From Bacteroidota bacterium (GTDB taxonomy: Bacteria > Bacteroidota > Bacteroidia > Chitinophagales > LD1): a stretch of 36,349 nt of DNA. The notes beneath the pieces are model-generated. The model searched no databases, had not been told where the DNA came from, and saw nothing but the letters and a program-made list of their open reading frames with translations. The stretch's first letter is position 1. Each line of letters starts with the position of its first letter. The DNA lies in assembly GCA_947461105.1 (NCBI GenBank), contig CANHIG010000007.1, positions 1 through 36,349 on the forward strand. Reading direction: 5' to 3'. A program made the position numbers and the translations under genes. Below are positions 31,334 to 36,349 of this stretch, in pieces.

Positions 31334-31363
31334 CAAATCTATATTTTTTGAAACAAAAAGCAA
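31334..31363 (-). promoter_or_regulatory. Bacteroidota promoter of tRNA-Leu
   Basis: On the minus strand: TTG (31363-31361), 19 bases, TAGATTTG (31341-31334), exact at both elements with ideal spacing. Predicted start near 31327. Confidence 0.75.
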
Positions 31364-31462
31364 GAAATACAGATAAATCAGTACCAAAAATTTTATGCAG
31401 AAGTGTTAAGCTGCATTAAACAATTTACATAACGTTTCGCCAATTTTCACATTAAAAATCAA

Positions 31463-31490
31463 TTGAAATAACTGATGTAAATCAGATTTG
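31463..31490 (+). promoter_or_regulatory. Probable ftsK promoter with an FNR-like palindrome between -33 and -7
   Basis: TTG (31463-31465), 17 bases, CAGATTTG (31483-31490), a 7 of 8 match to TAnnTTTG. The palindrome CTGAT-GTAA-ATCAG (31472-31485) covers the spacer and the edge of the -7 element; it differs from the FNR box TTGAT-N4-ATCAA by one base per arm. A bound regulator would block the promoter. Confidence 0.5.
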
Positions 31491-31580
31491 CCAATTTTCT
31501 ATACATCATATACTCTGCTGTGTACAATTAGAGTGCGTTATTATTACTTACCACTAATGATTTTTGCAGTTTTGGTACGT

Positions 31581-34064
31581 ATGGAAAATACTGAACAAAA
31601 GCGAGAAAGGAAAAGGAAATCACCCAACACAGATGCCGGTAATTTATCAGATGTGCAAAATAATATAAACAATACTGATGAAATCAAAACATCTTGGTGG
31701 AATGATGGTCGCCTAACAAAACTTATTGGACTCGGACTATTGCTTTTCGCAATGATTCTATTCACAGCCTTTACATCTTTCTTATTTAATGCACCTGCCG
31801 ACCAATCCGATGTGAGCACAAGAGCGCTCCAATCTCTTACGGATAATGCTGTGAAAGTAAACAACAGAATGGGTAGGCTCGGAGCAATACTTTCACAGTT
31901 TTTCATAAATGACTTGTTTGGATTAAGTGCTTATATTGTTCCACTGCTCATTTTCATAACAGGTTTCAATTTTTTCTTTAATAAACAGCAATTCAGATTG
32001 CTTAAATGGTTTGTGTTTGGATTTATAGCAATAAACTGGCTTTCTTCTCTATTTGCATTTACGAACTTTTTAATTTATCCAAATTCTGTTGTTAGCTGGG
32101 GAGGAGCATACGGTAATTATCTAACAGGTACTCAAGGACAGCTTACGGGCTTAGTTCATCCAATTGGAGTTGGATTAATTCTAACAGGATTAGCATTAGG
32201 GGTATTTATCTGGGTTTCTAACTTTGATTTCGGAAAACTCATTGAACCAAAAGAAAAACCTGATATACATAAAACCTTTGATGTACCTGAGTTTAAAGAT
32301 GAAAGTGAGAATATTTTTGGAAAGGATAAAATCGAAAAACAGATAATTGCTGATGAACCAATACTCGAAGAGGAAAGCGCTGTAATCGAAGAGGAATTTG
32401 AAGTGTCAAGAGCTGTTCCATTTTCATCTAAAACAAATAGAGGCCTAAAACTTGAAATTGAAGAAGAAAATGACGAGCACTTAGATCTCCAACTTACAAA
32501 ACCTGAAGTAGAGGAAACGGGAAAAACAATGGGGAGCATAGGTACTGCTTATGATCCAACACAAACTTTATCAAACTATGTTTTCCCGAAACTTGAATTT
32601 TTGGATGAACATGGAGGCGAAAAAGTGAAGTATGACCCTGAAGAACTTGAGCGAAATAAAACTCAGATTGTATCTACACTTAATAATTATCAAATTGAAA
32701 TTTCAAAGATAAGGGCTACTATTGGGCCCACCGTCACACTTTACGAAATTGTGCCTGCACCCGGAGTCAGAATTTCTAAAATCAAAAACCTTGAAGACGA
32801 TATTGCACTCAGCTTGGCAGCATTAGGTATCAGGATTATTGCACCTATTCCGGGCAAAGGAACTATTGGTATTGAAGTGCCCAATGTGAATAAAGAAGTT
32901 GTGTCCATGCGTTCATTGCTCCAATCTGAAAAATTTCAAAACAGTACAGCCGACCTACCTATTTGTCTAGGAAAAACTATATCAAATGAAATTGTAGTGG
33001 CCGATTTGGCAAAAATGCCGCATCTTTTGATGGCAGGTGCTACCGGGCAAGGAAAATCTGTAGGCATCAATGCCATCCTTGTTTCATTGCTTTATAAAAA
33101 ACATCCATCTGAGTTAAAATTTGTGATGGTGGATCCGAAAAAAGTAGAACTCAGTTTATATGAAGCACTTGAAAAACATTTTCTGGCAAAACTTCCCGGA
33201 GAAGAAGATGCTATAATCACAGACACCAAAAAAGTGGTTACTACACTTAATGCACTTTGTCTTGAAATGGATAACAGGTATGAATTACTTAAAAAAGCAC
33301 AGGTGCGCAATCTGAAAGAATACAACCATAAATTTGTAAACAGACAGTTGAATCCTCAAAACGGTCATCAGTTTTTACCTTATATTGTTTTGGTAGTAGA
33401 TGAATTTGCAGATTTAATAATGACTGCAGGAAAAGAAGTAGAAATGCCGATTGCAAGACTTGCACAACTTGCTCGAGCAATAGGCATCCACTTAATATTA
33501 GCAACACAAAGGCCTTCGGTAAACATTATTACCGGTACCATTAAAGCAAACTTCCCGGCACGTATTGCTTTTAAAACAACTTCAAAAATAGACTCCAGAA
33601 CCATATTAGATACAGGTGGCTCTGAGCAACTCATTGGAAGGGGTGATATGCTTTTATCGCAGGGAAGCGATATTATCAGACTTCAATGCGGTTTTGTAGA
33701 TACTCCTGAAGTAGAAAAAATAAGAGATCATATTAGCAATCAACTTGGATTTACGGAAGCCTTTTTACTACCTGAATACATTGACCCAAATGAAAAGGGA
33801 AATGATGTGGATTTCGGTGGAGATGGCAAGCTGGATGAACTTTTTGAAGATGCTGCAAGAGTGATAGTTCAAAACCAACTTGGCTCTACCTCTCTCATTC
33901 AAAGAAGACTAAAACTAGGATACAATCGTGCAGGCAGATTGATGGACCAATTGGAATCAACCGGTGTAGTAGGCGAAAATCTTGGCAGCAAGGCTCGCGA
34001 AGTGAAAGTAAAAACAGAGCTTGAACTCGAACAGCTATTAATGAAATTGAGAGAGAGCAGATAG
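31581..34064 (+). CDS. ftsK: DNA translocase FtsK/SpoIIIE
   Basis: Septum-located DNA pump that clears and aligns chromosomes at division. An N-terminal membrane part with four predicted helices (LIGLGLLLFAMILF, YIVPLLIFITGFNFFF, FVFGFIAINWLSSLFAF, LILTGLALGVFIW) is followed by an acidic linker (about residues 230-330), then the motor: Walker A GATGQGKS at 486-493, Walker B VVVDEF with D607 and E608, and LATQRPSVNIITG. The C-terminal gamma winged helix (LIQRRLKLGYNRAGRLMDQLE) is present and would read polar DNA signals. ATG at 31581 (MENTEQ) gives 827 residues; ATG at 31557 is an alternative. The longest frame, from TTG 31488, would begin inside the promoter. A LolA-like gene follows, as is common in Bacteroidota. 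Confidence 0.95.
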   Translation: MENTEQKRERKRKSPNTDAGNLSDVQNNINNTDEIKTSWWNDGRLTKLIGLGLLLFAMILFTAFTSFLFNAPADQSDVSTRALQSLTDNAVKVNNRMGRLGAILSQFFINDLFGLSAYIVPLLIFITGFNFFFNKQQFRLLKWFVFGFIAINWLSSLFAFTNFLIYPNSVVSWGGAYGNYLTGTQGQLTGLVHPIGVGLILTGLALGVFIWVSNFDFGKLIEPKEKPDIHKTFDVPEFKDESENIFGKDKIEKQIIADEPILEEESAVIEEEFEVSRAVPFSSKTNRGLKLEIEEENDEHLDLQLTKPEVEETGKTMGSIGTAYDPTQTLSNYVFPKLEFLDEHGGEKVKYDPEELERNKTQIVSTLNNYQIEISKIRATIGPTVTLYEIVPAPGVRISKIKNLEDDIALSLAALGIRIIAPIPGKGTIGIEVPNVNKEVVSMRSLLQSEKFQNSTADLPICLGKTISNEIVVADLAKMPHLLMAGATGQGKSVGINAILVSLLYKKHPSELKFVMVDPKKVELSLYEALEKHFLAKLPGEEDAIITDTKKVVTTLNALCLEMDNRYELLKKAQVRNLKEYNHKFVNRQLNPQNGHQFLPYIVLVVDEFADLIMTAGKEVEMPIARLAQLARAIGIHLILATQRPSVNIITGTIKANFPARIAFKTTSKIDSRTILDTGGSEQLIGRGDMLLSQGSDIIRLQCGFVDTPEVEKIRDHISNQLGFTEAFLLPEYIDPNEKGNDVDFGGDGKLDELFEDAARVIVQNQLGSTSLIQRRLKLGYNRAGRLMDQLESTGVVGENLGSKAREVKVKTELELEQLLMKLRESR

Positions 34065-34146
34065 TACATTACTAATTATTACTAAAATCACTTGACATCA
34101 GTAAATTATTTGCGTACTTGGTACGACTTTAATTGTATAATTCAAA

Positions 34147-34821
34147 ATGAAAACAACGCTTTCCTTTTTATTTATTCTGGCGATTGCTATTTCAAGCTAT
34201 TGCCAAACAAATTCAATGAATGATCCTGAAGCAGGAGCACTACTCAAAGCTTCTGCAGATAAGTATAAAACGATGGGAGGACTTGAGGCAGAGTTCACAC
34301 TCACTGTGCGCAGTCCTAAAATCAAAGCAGATGATCCTGATTCGAAATGCGTAGAAGTAAGCAATGGCAAGGTATGGCTAAAAGGAAACAAATTCAAAAT
34401 CAATTTAAAAGGCAATCAGGTATATTGTAACGGAAAAGATATTTGGACTTATATTCTCAAAAACAAGGAATGTCAATTGAATGAATATATTGAAAGTGAT
34501 CAGGTTTTTTCTCCGGGGAAAATATTCAATTTACACCATTCCGGATTTCCACATCAAATAAAAGAAAAGAAAGTTTTTAAGGGTAAAAATGTGACGGTAA
34601 TTGAAATGCTGCCAGCCACCAAGAAGGTATCTTTCTTCAAAATTGACGCTGCAATAGATGATTTAACAAAAGAAATACTGGAGGTAAAAGTTTATGAAAA
34701 GAACGGTGTTCACTACATCTACAACATTATTAAGCTAGTGCCAAACCAAAATATTACTGATGCCGAGTTTAATTTTGACCCTAAAAAGCATCCCGGAGTA
34801 AATGTTGTTGACTTGAGATAA
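34147..34821 (+). CDS. LolA-like outer-membrane lipoprotein carrier
   Basis: Periplasmic protein of 224 residues: signal peptide (FILAIAISSYCQ), then a LolA-fold domain: an N-terminal helix LLKASADKYKTMGGLEAEFTL and curved beta sheet with GKVWLKGNKFKI, YCNGKDIWTYI and TKEILEVKVYEKNG. It should shuttle lipoproteins or lipids across the periplasm. It lies 82 bases after ftsK, an arrangement widely kept in this phylum. Upstream, CGTAC-TTG-GTACG (34113-34125) is a short perfect palindrome, and TATAAT-like sequence at 34136-34141 precedes the ATG, but no consensus TAnnTTTG is seen. Confidence 0.85.
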   Translation: MKTTLSFLFILAIAISSYCQTNSMNDPEAGALLKASADKYKTMGGLEAEFTLTVRSPKIKADDPDSKCVEVSNGKVWLKGNKFKINLKGNQVYCNGKDIWTYILKNKECQLNEYIESDQVFSPGKIFNLHHSGFPHQIKEKKVFKGKNVTVIEMLPATKKVSFFKIDAAIDDLTKEILEVKVYEKNGVHYIYNIIKLVPNQNITDAEFNFDPKKHPGVNVVDLR

Positions 34822-34853
34822 TCTTTCTATAATAGTTGCTGTATAAATAAACA

Positions 34854-35324
34854 ATGAGCATTCTGCTAACCATATTTTCAAATCTTGTAGTACTTGTAGT
34901 TTCAACTGTAAAGTTTGGCTTTGTAGCCTCTACAGTAGTGGCTGCAAATCTTGGCATACCAGGAACCATATCAAATCTCGTTGGAGGAATTGCAGGTATT
35001 TTTGTATTTACTCAAATTGATGAATATGCTCAGAACTGGCTGATTAAAACCTTTCCGAAAAGATTTAAAAATAAATTCTCCAAGCGAACAAGATTCTTAG
35101 TAAAGATTAAACAAACCTTTGGTCTGGCAGGCATTGCATTCCTCACTCCTATTGTACTTTCAATTCCTGTAGGTGTCTTTTTTGCAATGGATTTGACTAC
35201 CAACAAAAGAAAAGTAATTATCAATATGGTTGTGGCATGTATATTTTGGGGTGCCGTATTTTATGTGCCATATTATGTTTTCAATATAGATATGATGACC
35301 TGGGTAAAATCATTTTTACCTTAA
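34854..35324 (+). CDS. Small integral membrane protein of unknown function
   Basis: Protein of 156 residues with about four hydrophobic segments: two before residue 58, one at about 92-112 (FGLAGIAFLTPIVLSIPVGVFFA), one at about 122-145 (NMVVACIFWGAVFYVPYYVF), separated by a very basic cytoplasmic loop (KTFPKRFKNKFSKRTRF). The GLAGIAFLTP...SIPVG portion vaguely recalls the small multidrug-export (PF06695-like) and DedA-type re-entrant loops, but I cannot assign it. It starts 32 bases after the lolA-like gene and probably belongs to that transcript. Its stop directly abuts the stop of the convergent methyltransferase gene. Confidence 0.7.
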   Translation: MSILLTIFSNLVVLVVSTVKFGFVASTVVAANLGIPGTISNLVGGIAGIFVFTQIDEYAQNWLIKTFPKRFKNKFSKRTRFLVKIKQTFGLAGIAFLTPIVLSIPVGVFFAMDLTTNKRKVIINMVVACIFWGAVFYVPYYVFNIDMMTWVKSFLP

Positions 35325-36104
35325 TCAATATCGAAGCACAAAATTTTCTTTTGCAATTTTTTCTTTCCTGAAAAACACCCATCCCATTCTGTATAAATCA
35401 ATTGTCAAAGAAACAGACTGGTCTGCCTTGATTTTATTCCAAGCGTTTGTCATTCCCTCACTCCAATATATATCATCAAATACAAGCACTGAATTCTCAT
35501 TACAATTTGGCTTTAGCAAATCAAAATAACGTAAAGTGGCTTCTTCAGTATGATTACCATCTATGTAAACAAAATCAATCCGTGGCATATCTAATAATAG
35601 ATTAGGTAATGCACTATCAAAATTATCATTCACATAAGTGATATTTTTAAATCCCAAATCAGCATGTAATTGCATTGCATAAGATTGTACAGCAGCTGAA
35701 GCATCAATAGTTACTATATCTAAATCAGGCTTAGCGGCAGCCATGTATGCTGTGCCAAATCCAAGTGATGTTCCCAATTCAATAATGTAATGCGGATTGT
35801 GTTGCTTAATCCATGCGTGCAAAATTTTCCCGTAGTAATGAGGTGTTGAAGCGTTTTTTGCCAAATAACTTACGGAAGTGGTATAAACTCCCGATTTTGC
35901 ACCTTTATCCTCAATAACGACTGCGAATTTGTTGGCTAAATAATTCTTCCGCTGCGCTTCGATATTATTCAATCCCAAAAAATTCGCTTCTAAGACTTTA
36001 GTATGAAATTCAAATACAAAAGGAGAATGAAGATAATACTTAGTCTTACTCTGCTTTTGATATTTAAGCCACTCCTTTACTCTGTGTGATGCAACTTTCC
36101 ACAT
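35325..36104 (-). CDS. Class I SAM-dependent methyltransferase (O-methyltransferase-like)
   Basis: Rossmann-fold methyltransferase of 259 residues. Motif I is YIIELGTSLGFGTAYMA, motif II contains VTIDAS, and DFVYIDGNHTEEATLRYFDLL followed by VLVFDDIYWSEGM is the pattern of metal-dependent catechol-type O-methyltransferases (Methyltransf_24-like). An N-terminal helical region of about 80 residues (KYYLHSPFVFEFHTKVL) precedes the domain and is typical of this Bacteroidota family. The substrate is unknown. No clear promoter was found. The stop codon abuts the convergent membrane-protein gene with no base between. Confidence 0.82.
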   Translation of the reverse strand: MWKVASHRVKEWLKYQKQSKTKYYLHSPFVFEFHTKVLEANFLGLNNIEAQRKNYLANKFAVVIEDKGAKSGVYTTSVSYLAKNASTPHYYGKILHAWIKQHNPHYIIELGTSLGFGTAYMAAAKPDLDIVTIDASAAVQSYAMQLHADLGFKNITYVNDNFDSALPNLLLDMPRIDFVYIDGNHTEEATLRYFDLLKPNCNENSVLVFDDIYWSEGMTNAWNKIKADQSVSLTIDLYRMGWVFFRKEKIAKENFVLRY

Positions 36105-36290
36105 TATTAATAAAAAGCTATATCGCTTTCGGTAAATTTATAAATCTATAATTACAAGCGGCTCAATAAGTCACAAAATCGAAGCTTTTTCTGACTTTTA
36201 AGGCTCGTTTTATAGTAAAAACGATATAGCCATCATCTTTTCTTTTTATTACAAATAATTAAGCAATATTTGCCCTTGAATTTTTCGTTC

Positions 36291-36349
36291 ATGGAAAACA
36301 ACACAATCACAGCTAAAATGCCTGTATCCGATATTCTGGAGCAAATGAA
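36291..36349 (+). CDS. Start of a gene cut by the window edge
   Basis: ATG at 36291 opens a frame of 19 complete codons (MENNTITAKMPVSDILEQM) that runs off the right edge. The AATATTTG at about 36267-36274 is a 7 of 8 match to the -7 consensus. Too little is visible to name the product; the DILEQM ending recalls the first helix of nitroreductase-family proteins, but that is a guess. Confidence 0.45.
   Translation, partial: MENNTITAKMPVSDILEQM

Noticed and set aside
31234-31419. A 61-residue frame starting MYPRRESNPHAFRHS.
   Set aside because: It is a translation across the tRNA-Leu gene on the opposite strand, a frequent false gene.
31488-31580. A 31-residue longer FtsK N-terminus from TTG 31488.
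   Set aside because: The TTG is the last part of the -7-like element CAGATTTG, so the codon would lie upstream of the transcript start.
34113-34125. CGTAC-TTG-GTACG palindrome before the lolA-like gene; TTGGTACG also occurs just before the ftsK ATG.
   Set aside because: The shared 8-mer sits in different positions relative to the two genes and only one copy is palindromic, so a common operator is not supported.
36117-36230. GCTATATCG (36117-36125) and its inverted copy CGATATAGC (36222-36230), 96 bases apart.
   Set aside because: Nine bases of AT-rich inverted repeat at that distance can easily occur by chance; no gene or element boundary matches it.

Overview
The window is from a chromosome of the Bacteroidota. 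The signs are two secreted proteins ending in the gliding-motility-type (CHU_C) sorting domain, a PorP/SprF protein and a PorE-like OmpA protein of the type IX secretion system, a DUF6089 barrel, a dapB-lepB pair with the long Bacteroidota signal peptidase, and promoters of the TTG / TAnnTTTG type. The DNA is AT-rich, and A-rich leaders replace Shine-Dalgarno sites. A gliding or adhesive member of the Chitinophagales, Sphingobacteriales or Saprospirales would fit, but the genus cannot be told from the sequence.

Layout. 1-4228: end of a surface-polysaccharide locus, with a glycosyltransferase followed by an apparent sugar-activation cassette (HldE-like fusion in reversed domain order, GmhA-like SIS protein, inositol-monophosphatase-family phosphatase) in one tight + strand operon. 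4375-7042: a secreted alpha/beta hydrolase, a small cytochrome-c-like lipoprotein and a membrane-anchored GH25 lysozyme. 7031-10183: a 1050-residue secreted repeat protein. 10308-14834: an ABC exporter, an ArnT/PMT-like membrane glycosyltransferase and homogentisate dioxygenase. 14922-17295: dapB and lepB. 17314-19877: an SDR enzyme, a small membrane protein, a DUF4159 protein and rsmE. 19927-25787: an adhesin / PorP-SprF / OmpA operon. 25859-28729: panB and dnaK, divergent. 28803-29874: a gene-poor accessory stretch with a small HTH gene, a gene broken by an in-frame TAG and a dense run of hairpins. 29875-31181: an unrecognised acidic protein and a DUF6089 barrel. 31237-31318: tRNA-Leu(CAA). 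31581-36104: ftsK, lolA-like, a small membrane protein and a methyltransferase. The last 59 bases start another gene.

How the genes fit together. Most are core functions: lysine and cell-wall precursor synthesis (dapB), protein export (lepB), pantothenate (panB), protein folding (dnaK), chromosome segregation (ftsK), lipoprotein trafficking (lolA-like) and ribosome modification (rsmE). Around them sit cell-surface functions. The 19927-25787 operon pairs a type IX substrate with its likely outer-membrane partner and a peptidoglycan-binding OmpA protein. The left-hand cassette looks able to make a nucleotide-activated heptose-like sugar for the surface polysaccharide.

The strongest leads for something unusual are the heptose-like cassette with a non-HAD phosphatase and an altered metal site in its isomerase, the hairpin-rich stretch at 29479-29857 beside the TAG-interrupted gene, and the promoter architecture at dnaK (sigma-54-like) and ftsK (FNR-like palindrome). 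I saw no CRISPR array, insertion sequence, prophage or rRNA.
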